From positions 496,001-560,000 of the forward strand of contig NZ_CP046056.1 of assembly GCF_016132445.1 (NCBI RefSeq): a stretch of 64,000 bases of DNA, written 5' to 3'. The DNA is from Venatoribacter cucullus. Lineage in GTDB: Bacteria > Pseudomonadota > Gammaproteobacteria > Pseudomonadales > Oceanobacteraceae. The position numbers and the translations under genes were made by a program. The notes below the pieces were generated by a model. It made no database searches. It worked only from the letters and a program-made list of their open reading frames with translations, and had not been told where the DNA came from. Shown piece by piece: positions 9,169-17,234 of the stretch; within the stretch, counting starts at the first letter, position 1, and every line of letters begins with the position of its first letter.

Positions 9169-9981
9169 GTGAAGGTTGCTCTCAGCCTTACTCAGCCACA
9201 GTTATTGCGCCAACAGCTGGCCGCTGCTTTCACGCAGCTGCCGACCGTGCAGCTGGCCTGGCAACTGGGCCAGCGGGCCGATACGCCGGGCACCGCGTTT
9301 TTTATCGGCTATCAGGCGGCCATGCGCTGTCTGGATAAGCAACTGCCGCCGGATTGCTGGGCGGCATTCTGTATTTCTGAACGTGGGGTACGTGACCCGC
9401 GTCAGATGCACACCACCTTTAATACCGACAGCGGCCTGCTGCAGGGGCAAAAGTCTCATGTGATGCTGGCGGGGCAGGGGCTGGACCGGTTATGTGTGGT
9501 GGCCCGGCCGGCTGAGGCGGGTGAAAACCTGCTGGCGCTGTGGCTGGATGCCACACAGGTGAGTGTGCTGCCCGCTAATCCGCAACCCTTCCTGCCCGAT
9601 TTGCCGCATGTTCCGGTCAGCTTTGCTACCCGGCTGCCGGCCACCGCACTGTTCAGCCACGATGCCCACCGGCACTGCAATAAACCATTCCGGTACTGGG
9701 AAGATGTGCACCTGGCGCTGGCACTGGCCGGTTGGCTGCAACAGCAGGTGGTGGTGAACGAACTACAGGTAGCTGAGGTACAGGAGCGGTTTGAACGCCA
9801 GCCCGGCTATTACGATCTGGTGGCGCTGGATGCCGTGGAAGCCTTACTGGCGCATTTGGCGCAGGCCGCCGTTGGTTTGCCAGCAGAAGCGGCGGCACAG
9901 TGGCAGCGCGATACGGTGCTGTTGCAATTTACCGCCCCTGTACGCAGCAAAATCCGGCAACGGCTTTTACAACCTGAGTAA
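9169..9981 (+). CDS. Acyl-CoA dehydrogenase-like protein, short form
   Basis: A 270-residue protein with a GTG start (CCC GTG AAG). The central part resembles the middle beta-domain of acyl-CoA dehydrogenases: FCISERGVRDPRQMHTTF corresponds to the substrate/FAD-binding segment, and LLQGQKSHVMLAGQGLDRLCVVAR to the SGxKxFV-then-LVVAR pattern. The C-terminal four-helix region is short and I do not see a catalytic Glu in a YEG motif. It may be a degenerate or repurposed enzyme. It follows the coiled-coil gene by 10 bases and converges on the minus-strand gene ending at 9986. The family call is moderate and function unknown. Confidence 0.6.
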   Translation: MKVALSLTQPQLLRQQLAAAFTQLPTVQLAWQLGQRADTPGTAFFIGYQAAMRCLDKQLPPDCWAAFCISERGVRDPRQMHTTFNTDSGLLQGQKSHVMLAGQGLDRLCVVARPAEAGENLLALWLDATQVSVLPANPQPFLPDLPHVPVSFATRLPATALFSHDAHRHCNKPFRYWEDVHLALALAGWLQQQVVVNELQVAEVQERFERQPGYYDLVALDAVEALLAHLAQAAVGLPAEAAAQWQRDTVLLQFTAPVRSKIRQRLLQPE

Positions 9982-9985
9982 AGGG

Positions 9986-10369
9986 TTAACGCACCGTCAC
10001 TGAAACCGGGCTGACCGGAGTAAGACCGGACGGTGTGCTGTCCATGCGCACAGAGTCTTTCTTACTGGTTAAGGAATCGCTGATCGATAACGCGTGGTTA
10101 TCCGGGGTGGCCGTGGTGTCTGCCAGGGTATCCGGCGTTTCAATAATGGTCTGCGCCATTTCCTGGTTCAGTAACCGGGGCAGCTGAATGCTCAGTGATG
10201 TGGAGCGGTTATAGCGCAGGGCGCTGCTGTAATCGTAATGGTGCGTCGTTTTGCGGGCCTCATTAATGGCCTGAAAAATATCCCGCGCGTAGTAATCATC
10301 CTGGCCAGCCTGTGTAGTAGTGGCAGCCAGCAGCGGCAGTATAAGCAGAGACGTACTGATGATCTTCAT
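9986..10369 (-). CDS. Small exported protein of unknown function (paralogue of next gene)
   Basis: A 127-residue protein with a clear signal peptide (MKIISTSLLILPLLAATTTQA). ATG 10369 is preceded by GGAGGAG. The mature part has an N-terminal segment DIFQAINEARKT, then YNRSTSLSIQLPRLLNQEM, then a Ser/Thr/Asp-rich tail. The same order of segments occurs in the upstream neighbour (AVSAARSN, YNRTTSRSFSLPKMLNTEM), so the two are tandem paralogues probably in one transcript. I recognise no domain. Periplasmic or secreted. Confidence 0.7.
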   Translation of the reverse strand: MKIISTSLLILPLLAATTTQAGQDDYYARDIFQAINEARKTTHHYDYSSALRYNRSTSLSIQLPRLLNQEMAQTIIETPDTLADTTATPDNHALSISDSLTSKKDSVRMDSTPSGLTPVSPVSVTVR

Positions 10370-10412
10370 AAGCCACTCTCCTCCGTATCCGGTTCCCGAT
10401 TCAACCCAGGCA

Positions 10413-10934
10413 TCAGGGTTTAGGCGTTGCCTTAACTGAAACCCCGGAAGCGCGGATATTACGGCTTACCGCAAATTCTGAGCGGGCTTCGGGGATAAAC
10501 AGCTCTTTCTTGCCATCCACTTTCTCGGCGCTTTCCGGTGAGCTGTCGCTGTCGCGTTTCAGCTTTTCACTGCTGGTATCGGCCAGTGCTGCGTTTTTAC
10601 TTTGCCGGCCCAGTGCTGAATCAACCGCCGGTTGCTGCGCGGCTACCGCGGCGGCTTCACCGGCAGCGGTTGGCCCCATGGCGCCTTCAATGACTTCTTC
10701 ATCCATTTCGGTATTCAGCATCTTCGGCAACGAGAAGCTGCGCGAGGTGGTGCGGTTATACCAGCGGGCGCCAACAAAGTTGGTGTTTACCGGATTGCTG
10801 CGGGCAGCACTGACGGCATCGTCCAGATCGGGTGAGAAGTATTGCTCGGTGTTGGCGTGGGCCGGCCATAGTGGCAGGCACAGCAGCAAGACCAGAGCGG
10901 TACGGAACGTGGCGGTAAAACAGGATCTTTCCAT
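10413..10934 (-). CDS. Small exported protein of unknown function (paralogue pair)
   Basis: A 173-residue protein. The frame is open to 11024, but ATG 10934 has an AGGGG ribosome site and starts directly into a signal peptide ending near WPAHA, so 10934 is chosen. The mature part contains ARWYNRTTSRSFSLPKMLN followed by an Ala- and Ser/Lys/Asp-rich linker and ends in a short conserved-looking segment (ASGVSVKATPKP), echoing SPVSVTVR at the end of its smaller paralogue. No known domain was recognised. It lies 43 bases upstream of that paralogue and is divergent from the DUF2846 lipoprotein gene. Confidence 0.7.
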   Translation of the reverse strand: MERSCFTATFRTALVLLLCLPLWPAHANTEQYFSPDLDDAVSAARSNPVNTNFVGARWYNRTTSRSFSLPKMLNTEMDEEVIEGAMGPTAAGEAAAVAAQQPAVDSALGRQSKNAALADTSSEKLKRDSDSSPESAEKVDGKKELFIPEARSEFAVSRNIRASGVSVKATPKP

Positions 10935-11085
10935 CGGTTGACCCCTTTTGTTTTTGTTATTTTTTGTAAGTGGTGGCATCATAGCAAGCCGGATTTTTGC
11001 TGTACACTCCCGGAATGTAAACAAACACCCAACGGGTGCTGAAACGGCGGTGTCACACCGACACCGGAACGGACAGGAAATAATA

Positions 11086-11775
11086 ATGATAAAAATCGTG
11101 TCGTTGTTTGCCGCAGCCGGTCTGCTGGCCGTACTGCAAGGCTGTACTATCCATCAATCCATCGGTGACAACTTTGGCTCCTATGTGTCCGGCCCTGACG
11201 GGCAGGCGTTCAAGCCGGTTGGCCCGCGCTGGGATTACGAAAACACCGCATTGCTGTACGTGTATCGTCCGGCGACTGAGTGGTCGATGGATGAGCTGGA
11301 AACCCCCAGTTTTAACGTCGATGGCGAGCGCCTGTTCAACCTGAAAGGCGGTGCTTATACCTGGTATGAACTGGAGCCGGGCAGCTATAACCTGGTGATG
11401 CGGCGTGGCCTGCTGGGGCTGGAAGGTGTCGGCGATCTGGTCATCAAAACCCTGTCACGGCTGCAGCTGGAAGCGCAACCGGGCAAGGTGTATTACCTGC
11501 GCTATTCCGAAATTGACCCGCCGAAAATTATCCCCGATCAGGACGTCAACCCACTGGGAGACGGTCCGCTGCAAATGGTATCGCCCACGCTGGCGCTGAC
11601 GGAGCTGCCGGTAACCAAAATGCTGCACCGGGGCCGCGACCGTCTGCAACCGGAACAGCCGGTTGCCTATGCCGCCGTCCCGCAACCAGGCCGCGGTGGC
11701 GATACGCTCGACAGCCTGCCGGCCGTGGATAATGAAGCGCCTAACACTAAAGAACAGGGCTGGTGGCCGTTTTAG
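11086..11775 (+). CDS. DUF2846-type lipoprotein
   Basis: A 229-residue lipoprotein: the signal peptide ends in LAVLQGC, with Cys20 as the lipidation site. The start is ATG 11086 behind a GGACAGGAA site; the frame is open further upstream but this start gives the signal peptide. The domain has ALLYVYRP near residue 60, FNVDGERLFNLKGGAYTWYELEPG and a tyrosine-rich strand (GKVYYLRYSEID), as in DUF2846 proteins. These are small lipoproteins of unknown role, thought to sit in the envelope. The C-terminus is a low-complexity tail. A terminator follows. Confidence 0.8.
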   Translation: MIKIVSLFAAAGLLAVLQGCTIHQSIGDNFGSYVSGPDGQAFKPVGPRWDYENTALLYVYRPATEWSMDELETPSFNVDGERLFNLKGGAYTWYELEPGSYNLVMRRGLLGLEGVGDLVIKTLSRLQLEAQPGKVYYLRYSEIDPPKIIPDQDVNPLGDGPLQMVSPTLALTELPVTKMLHRGRDRLQPEQPVAYAAVPQPGRGGDTLDSLPAVDNEAPNTKEQGWWPF

Positions 11776-11808
11776 GCCAGCTGCCAATGCGCTACAATGC
11801 CCGCCTTT

Positions 11809-11834
11809 AAACGCCCACCGCCGTGGGCGTTTTT
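11809..11834 (+). terminator. Intrinsic terminator before fumarase
   Basis: A perfect 10-bp stem (AAACGCCCAC/GTGGGCGTTT) with a 4-base loop is followed by T residues, 34 bases after the DUF2846 stop. Confidence 0.85.
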
Positions 11835-11864
11835 ACTCCCGCGAGCTGATGAGAGAGACCTGCC

Positions 11865-13373
11865 ATGACGGTGATCAAGCAAGAAGACCTGATCCAGAGC
11901 GTCGCCGATGCACTGCAGTACATTTCGTACTACCACCCGAAAGACTTCATTCAGGCTGTTCACGAAGCCTACCAGCGTGAAGAATCCAAGGCTGCCAAAG
12001 ACGCCATGGCACAGATTCTGATCAACTCCCGTATGTGCGCCATGGGCCACCGACCGATCTGTCAGGACACCGGTATCGTCACCGTGTTCCTCACCATCGG
12101 TATGGACGTTAAGTTCGAAGGCGACATGAGCGTGGAAGATATGTGTAACGAAGGCGTACGCCGCGCTTACACCCACCCGGATAACGTGCTGCGTGCGTCT
12201 GTGCTGGCCGATCCGGACGGCAAGCGTGCAAACACCAAAGACAACACCCCGGCCATCATCCACATGAAACTGGTACCGGGTAACACCGTCGACGTGCACG
12301 TCGCAGCCAAAGGTGGCGGTTCGGAAGCCAAATCCAAGTTTGCTATGCTGAACCCGTCTGACTCCATCGTCGACTGGGTGCTGGAACAGGTACCGAAAAT
12401 GGGCGCCGGCTGGTGCCCGCCGGGCATGCTGGGTATTGGTATCGGCGGCACCGCTGAAAAAGCCATGCTGCTGGCCAAAGAAGCCCTGCTGGAGCCGATC
12501 GACATTCACGAGCTGCAGGCCCGTGGCGCGCAGAATCGCGCCGAAGAGCTGCGTTTAGAGCTGTTCGAGAAAGTAAACAAACTGGGTATTGGTGCTCAGG
12601 GCCTGGGTGGTTTGACCACCGTGCTCGACATCAAAGTAATGGATTACCCGACTCACGCTGCCAACAAGCCGGTAGCGATTATTCCGAACTGTGCCGCCAC
12701 CCGTCACACCCATTTTGTGCTCGATGGCTCCGGCCCGGCGCAGTTGGAAGTGCCGTCGCTGGATGACTGGCCGGAAATTACCTGGGAAGTGGGTGATTCC
12801 GTGCGTCGCGTGAATCTGGATACCGTTACTCCGGAAGACGTCAAAGACTGGAAAACCGGCGAAACCATTCTGTTGTCCGGCAAAATGCTCACCGGCCGTG
12901 ACGCCGCGCACAAGCGTATGGCCGATATGATCAACCGTGGCGAAGAGCTGCCGGTGGATCTGAAAGGCCGCTTTATTTACTACGTTGGCCCGGTTGATCC
13001 GGTGCGTGACGAAGTGGTTGGCCCGGCTGGCCCAACCACAGCCACCCGCATGGATAAATTCACCCGTCTGGTGCTGGAAAAAACCGGCCTGCTGGGCATG
13101 ATCGGTAAATCCGAACGTGGTGATATCGCCATCGAAGCCATTAAAGATAACGAAGCCGTGTATCTGATGGCGGTGGGCGGTGCGGCTTACTTAGTATCCC
13201 AGGCGATTAAATCCGCCAAAGTGGTGGGCTTTGCCGACCTGGGTATGGAAGCCATTTATGAGTTCGACGTAAAAGACATGCCGGTAACCGTGGCGGTGGA
13301 TACCAAAGGCGAGTCGGTGCATAAAACCGGCCCGCAAACCTGGTACGCCAAAATTAACGCCACAGAAATCTGA
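11865..13373 (+). CDS. fumA: Class I fumarate hydratase (4Fe-4S)
   Basis: A 502-residue enzyme catalysing fumarate + water to malate in the citric acid cycle. It belongs to the oxygen-sensitive class I (FumA/FumB) with an alpha part followed by a beta part in one chain. Three cysteines have the spacing of the iron-sulfur ligands: Cys66 (RPICQDTG), Cys184 (GWCPPG) and Cys276 (PNCAATRHTHF). KGGGSEAKS near residue 150 and GPAGPTTATRMD near 385 are further family segments. It stands alone between two strong terminators. I use fumA for the class; the choice between A and B is not resolvable. Confidence 0.95.
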   Translation: MTVIKQEDLIQSVADALQYISYYHPKDFIQAVHEAYQREESKAAKDAMAQILINSRMCAMGHRPICQDTGIVTVFLTIGMDVKFEGDMSVEDMCNEGVRRAYTHPDNVLRASVLADPDGKRANTKDNTPAIIHMKLVPGNTVDVHVAAKGGGSEAKSKFAMLNPSDSIVDWVLEQVPKMGAGWCPPGMLGIGIGGTAEKAMLLAKEALLEPIDIHELQARGAQNRAEELRLELFEKVNKLGIGAQGLGGLTTVLDIKVMDYPTHAANKPVAIIPNCAATRHTHFVLDGSGPAQLEVPSLDDWPEITWEVGDSVRRVNLDTVTPEDVKDWKTGETILLSGKMLTGRDAAHKRMADMINRGEELPVDLKGRFIYYVGPVDPVRDEVVGPAGPTTATRMDKFTRLVLEKTGLLGMIGKSERGDIAIEAIKDNEAVYLMAVGGAAYLVSQAIKSAKVVGFADLGMEAIYEFDVKDMPVTVAVDTKGESVHKTGPQTWYAKINATEI

Positions 13374-13395
13374 GCAGAAATTTGCAGCGTTAAAT

Positions 13396-13425
13396 AACAA
13401 AAGGGAGCTTCGGCTCCCTTTTGTT
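13396..13425 (+). terminator. Strong intrinsic terminator after fumarase
   Basis: A perfect 13-bp stem closed by a TTCG tetraloop (GGGAGC-TTCG-GCTCCC core) with A-tract and T-tract flanks, 22 bases after the stop. It could also terminate minus-strand transcription of ppnN. Confidence 0.9.
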
Positions 13426-13490
13426 TTATTGCAGATTTATCCGACTATTGATACTGGCCGATACCACCCAATACTGTCGGTTAAAGTGTG

Positions 13491-14867
13491 TTAGTCATTA
13501 CAGCAATCCGCCGGCACAATTTCATAGCAAGGCGTGTAGTTACCGCTGATGCGCATGCGGCCGTGGCTCACCATCGCGCTCAGCAGTTTATCCATACCCG
13601 CCAGCACGTCTGCATCGCCGCGCAGCTGGTAGGGGCCGTGCTCCATCACCCGGGTAATGCCCACTTCTTTGACGTTGCCTGCCACAATGCCGGAAAAAGC
13701 CCGGCGTAAATCGGCGGCCAGCCGGTGTGCCGGTTGGTCTTTGCTCAGGCACAGGTTGGCCATGGCGTCGTGGGTGGGGTCAAACGGCAGCTGGAAGTCG
13801 GGGTCAATGGTCAGGCCCCAGTTGAAGAAATAGGCGTCGTTACGGCGACGACGGTAATCTTCCACCCGGGTAATACCTTCTTTCATCACCTGAGCAACCT
13901 TTACCGGGTCATCGATAATAATCTGGTAGCGTTTCTGCGCCACGCTGCCCAACGTACTGCCAATAAAGCGGTCGATGTCGCGCAGGTAGGCTTCAGTTTC
14001 CTGCGGGCCGGTTAACACCAGCGGGAAGGGCATGTTGTGGTTGTCCGGGTGCAGCAAAACGCCGAGCAAATACAGCAGTTCTTCGGCCGTACCGGGGCCG
14101 CCGGGGAAAATAACAATGCCGTGCGCCAGGCGCACAAAAGCTTCCAGCCGTTTTTCGATATCCGGCAGAATAATCAGCTCATTAACGATGGGGTTCGGCG
14201 CTTCGGTAGCAATAATGCCGGGTTCGGTAATGCCGATATAACGGCCAGTGCGCAAATGTTGCTTGGCGTGGCCGATGGTGGCGCCTTTCATTGGGCCTTT
14301 CATGGCGCCGGGGCCGCAGCCAGTGCCAATGTCCAGTCCGCGCAGGCCCATCTGGTAGCCCACATCTTTGGTGTACTGATATTCCTGCAGCGGAATGGAA
14401 TGCCCGCCCCAGCATACCGCCAGGTTGGGTACACAATCAGGTTTCAGGACATTGGCGTTACGCAATAAATGAAATACGGCGTTGGTAATGTCTTCGCTGT
14501 TGCTGAGGTTAAAACGATGGGCTTTTAACACGGATTCCTGCGCATACAGCACATCGCGCAGTACCGAAAATAGTTGCTCGCGTACACCACGGATAATTTC
14601 GCCATCGACAAAAGCGCTTTCCGGCGGATTAATTAAATTCAGCACAATGCCGCGGTCTTCCTGCTGCACTTCAATATCGAAATGGCGGAATTCTTCTTTT
14701 AATTCCAGATAATTATCCGACTGGCTGCCGGCGCTGAGCACGGCATAGCAGCAGCGTTTTACCAGTTCGTAGGTTTCGCTGTCGATGTCGCGCAGTTGTT
14801 CAATTTCATAGCGCGACAATACGCGCATGGTGGTTTTCGGGTGAATCAGTTCGTAATGCTTAACCAT
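13491..14867 (-). CDS. ppnN: Nucleotide 5'-monophosphate nucleosidase (LOG family)
   Basis: A 458-residue cytoplasmic enzyme of the PpnN/YgdH type, which cleaves the N-glycosidic bond of purine and pyrimidine nucleoside monophosphates. The LOG core is central: GLDIGTGCGPGAMKGPMKGA near residue 185 and IVIFPGGPGTAEELL near 265, flanked by the N- and C-terminal extensions that distinguish PpnN from short LOG proteins. MVKHYELIHPK starts at ATG 14867 with GGAGATTTT upstream; an alternative ATG at 14891 overlaps the previous stop. It is co-oriented with the CBS gene 14 bases upstream. In E. coli the enzyme is stimulated by (p)ppGpp. Confidence 0.93.
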   Translation of the reverse strand: MVKHYELIHPKTTMRVLSRYEIEQLRDIDSETYELVKRCCYAVLSAGSQSDNYLELKEEFRHFDIEVQQEDRGIVLNLINPPESAFVDGEIIRGVREQLFSVLRDVLYAQESVLKAHRFNLSNSEDITNAVFHLLRNANVLKPDCVPNLAVCWGGHSIPLQEYQYTKDVGYQMGLRGLDIGTGCGPGAMKGPMKGATIGHAKQHLRTGRYIGITEPGIIATEAPNPIVNELIILPDIEKRLEAFVRLAHGIVIFPGGPGTAEELLYLLGVLLHPDNHNMPFPLVLTGPQETEAYLRDIDRFIGSTLGSVAQKRYQIIIDDPVKVAQVMKEGITRVEDYRRRRNDAYFFNWGLTIDPDFQLPFDPTHDAMANLCLSKDQPAHRLAADLRRAFSGIVAGNVKEVGITRVMEHGPYQLRGDADVLAGMDKLLSAMVSHGRMRISGNYTPCYEIVPADCCND

Positions 14868-14881
14868 AAAATCTCCGGCCG

Positions 14882-15481
14882 TCAGGCCCATAATTCCATT
14901 GGCCCATAGTGGCTGAGTAAACGCAGAATATCGCTGCGGGTAACAATGCCACAGAGTTCGTTGTTGTTATTCAGAACCGGCAGGGCGCCAATGTTGTACT
15001 CGTATAAAATGCGGCTGCTCTGGCGTATGTCGGTATCCTGCAATACACAGAGCACCGGCTTAACCGTCAGCGCCATAATGTTGCTGCGCCAGAACAGCGG
15101 CAGCGTGCTCGCCGGTTGGCGGGCTAAGGCCTGCAGCAAATCAAAATCAGAAAACATGGCCAGCACCTGGCGGTTTTCATCGATCACCGGCAAATGGTGG
15201 TAACCTGTTTTCTGCACCAGATCCCAGGCTTGTTGCACGGTGGCTGAGGGCGGCAGTGTGCGCACTTCGCGGTGCATCACCTCACGGATAAAACCGACCG
15301 CATCGGGATGCTTTTCCTTTTGTTGCTGATACGCCTGCAGGGCCGCTTCGCCGCTGTGGCTGGCATCGGTATGCGAAATCGGGTGTACACCGGCGGTGGC
15401 TTCGGTGGCCTGTACCCGCTTTTGCTGTGGCCGTATCGGGGTTTCTACCCGCCGACCCATATCAAATACAACCAGTGCCAT
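14882..15481 (-). CDS. Two-CBS-domain protein
   Basis: A 199-residue protein. The first 70 residues are poorly ordered, and two CBS domains follow: about 77-130 (VMHREVRTLPPSATVQQAWDLV, HHLPVIDENRQVLAMFS) and about 140-195 (IGALPVLNNNNELCGIVTRSDIL). Such pairs bind adenine nucleotides and usually regulate a partner. The frame is open to 15511, but MALVVFDMGRR at 15481 is the likelier start. It sits 14 bases ahead of ppnN, which suggests a joint transcript and perhaps nucleotide sensing tied to nucleotide turnover; this is inference. Confidence 0.85.
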   Translation of the reverse strand: MALVVFDMGRRVETPIRPQQKRVQATEATAGVHPISHTDASHSGEAALQAYQQQKEKHPDAVGFIREVMHREVRTLPPSATVQQAWDLVQKTGYHHLPVIDENRQVLAMFSDFDLLQALARQPASTLPLFWRSNIMALTVKPVLCVLQDTDIRQSSRILYEYNIGALPVLNNNNELCGIVTRSDILRLLSHYGPMELWA

Positions 15482-15644
15482 AGTGCTGTCCTGTTGCTGG
15501 CCTGTGGGCAATATAACAGTGGCTAAGAACAGTGTCAGCTTTGTACGGTGCGGCGCGGACAGGGGCGTACCCTTATGGTGCAGTGCTTGCTGGCATGCTC
15601 AATTATGGTTCACCACATTGCGCTGTCGCGGCGCACGGCTACCG

Positions 15645-15659
15645 GCACCATGGCGGTGA
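15645..15659 (+). promoter_or_regulatory. Probable NtrC-binding site upstream of amt
   Basis: GCACC-N5-GGTGA matches the NtrC consensus GCACC-N5-GGTGC at all but the last base. It lies about 75 bases upstream of the sigma-54 promoter, a normal enhancer distance. TGGTGC half-site-like sequences occur further up at about 15576. Confidence 0.55.
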
Positions 15660-15732
15660 CAGGTTGAAATCAATCACAAAAAACAGTGCGGCAACGGGCC
15701 TTTGGGCATTTTATTAATGCCTTTCACAGTAA

Positions 15733-15748
15733 TGGCACAGCCCTTGCC
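15733..15748 (+). promoter_or_regulatory. Sigma-54 (-24/-12) promoter of amt
   Basis: TGGCAC-N5-TTGC is an exact match to the conserved blocks of RpoN promoters, 69 bases ahead of the amt start codon. The 335-bp gap 15482-15816 holds this promoter, the NtrC-like site and the divergent CBS gene's upstream region, and nothing else I can identify. Confidence 0.8.
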
Positions 15749-15816
15749 TTTCCTGAGTAACCATTCAGTCGTTTGCTGTACGCGCAGCGACAAAAAATAT
15801 TATTCAGGAACAAACG

Positions 15817-17106
15817 ATGAAACAAAAACTATCCGCTTTACTGCTGCTGATGCCATTGGCAGCCAATGCCGACGGGGCGGTGGCTGGCAGTCAGAACATC
15901 AATATTTTGTGGGTGTGTATTGCTGCCGCCATGGTGTTTTTTATGCAGGCGGGTTTTGCCTTGCTGGAAAGCGGTATGTCTCGGGCTAAAAATGCCGTCA
16001 ACGTGATGATGAAAAACTATGTCGATGTGTGCGCTGGCAGCCTTATTTTCTGGTTGGTGGGTTTCGGCCTGATGTTCGGCAGTAACAGCAGCGGTTTTTT
16101 TGGTGCCAGTCATTTTGCCTTAACCACCGGCACGCCCTGGGATTTTACCGTTTTATTGTTTCAGATTATGTTCGCCGCCACGGCGGTAACCATTTGCAGT
16201 GGCGCCATGGCAGAGCGCACCCGCTACGATGCGTATTTAGTGGCCGCCTGTGTAATTACGGCCTTTATTTATCCGGTGTTCGGCAGCTGGGCCTGGGGTG
16301 GCATGTATGGCGGGCAGGGCTGGCTGGCCAAACTGGGCTTTATTGATTTCGCCGGTTCTACCGTGGTGCATTCAGTGGGTGCCTGGTGCGCACTGGCCGG
16401 CATTATTGTGCTGGGTGCCCGTACCGGTCGTTTTGATCGCAACAGTGGCCAGCCGCGCACCATTCCCGGCCACAATTTATCGTTGGTGGCCTTGGGTGGT
16501 TTTATTTTATGGCTGGGCTGGTTCGGCTTTAACGGCGGCAGCACGCTGGCGGCCAGCGCGGATGTGGGCCTGATTATTCTGAATACCCAGCTGGCGGCTT
16601 CGGCCGGTGCCATTGGTGCGTTGCTGTTCAGCAAAATAACCCGCCGCCCGGTGCTGTTAACCGCCACCGTTAACGGCAGTGTTGCCGGACTGGTGGGTAT
16701 TACCGCCGGTGCTGCCAGCATGGGGCCGGAGTTTGCCGCGTTAACCGGTTTAATCGCCGGCGCTATATCGGTGTACGGCGCCGGCTGGCTGGAGCGTCGT
16801 CGCCTGGATGATGTGGTGGGCGCCATTCCGGTACATGGCTTTGCCGGTGCCTGGGGCACACTGGCAGCGGGCATGTTTGTGCAGGGCAATATGTTTGATG
16901 GCTACCAGATTGCAGTACAGATTATCGGTATTTTCTCGGCTTTTTTCTGGGCTTTCCCGACGGCGTTAATTTTGTTTTATGTACTGCATAAGTTATTCGG
17001 TTTGCGGGCCAGTACCGAAGACGAGCAGCGCGGTTTGGATTACACCGAGCATGATGAAATCGGTTATCCGGAATTTCATCAGAACGTTACTTATCATCGG
17101 GAATAA
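15817..17106 (+). CDS. amt: Ammonium transporter (Amt/MEP/Rh family)
   Basis: A 429-residue channel protein with a cleavable leader (MKQKLSALLLLMPLAANA) and about eleven membrane helices. Family motifs include QAGFALLESGMSRAKNAVNV after the first helix, the DFAGSTVVHSVGA segment with the first pore histidine near 170, and VHGFAGAWGTLAAG with the second near 315. It imports ammonium or ammonia into the cytoplasm. A sigma-54 promoter and NtrC-like site upstream indicate induction by nitrogen limitation. Unlike the usual glnK-amtB operon, no PII gene adjoins it. The C-terminal tail is longer and more charged than the E. coli one. Confidence 0.93.
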   Translation: MKQKLSALLLLMPLAANADGAVAGSQNINILWVCIAAAMVFFMQAGFALLESGMSRAKNAVNVMMKNYVDVCAGSLIFWLVGFGLMFGSNSSGFFGASHFALTTGTPWDFTVLLFQIMFAATAVTICSGAMAERTRYDAYLVAACVITAFIYPVFGSWAWGGMYGGQGWLAKLGFIDFAGSTVVHSVGAWCALAGIIVLGARTGRFDRNSGQPRTIPGHNLSLVALGGFILWLGWFGFNGGSTLAASADVGLIILNTQLAASAGAIGALLFSKITRRPVLLTATVNGSVAGLVGITAGAASMGPEFAALTGLIAGAISVYGAGWLERRRLDDVVGAIPVHGFAGAWGTLAAGMFVQGNMFDGYQIAVQIIGIFSAFFWAFPTALILFYVLHKLFGLRASTEDEQRGLDYTEHDEIGYPEFHQNVTYHRE

Positions 17107-17185
17107 TTAGCCATCGCGAATAATTGGTCATCGCGAATAATTGGTCATCGCGAATAATTGGCCGTCGTGAGTAATTGACCATAGC
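17101..17185 (+). repeat. Five tandem 17-bp repeats overlapping the amt stop codon
   Basis: Five contiguous 17-base units based on GAATAATTGGTCATCGC run from the last codon of amt, followed by a partial sixth (GAATAACG). Units 2 and 3 are identical, units 1, 4 and 5 differ by a few bases. Unit 1 contains the amt stop codon. Confidence 0.95.
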
Positions 17186-17234
17186 GAATAACGATTCAGT
17201 ATTACCATTCACTGTAAAAAAATGAGCTGTAACC

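Noticed and set aside
17101-17185. CRISPR array
   Set aside because: Units are 17 bases, contiguous and without spacers; this is a simple tandem repeat.
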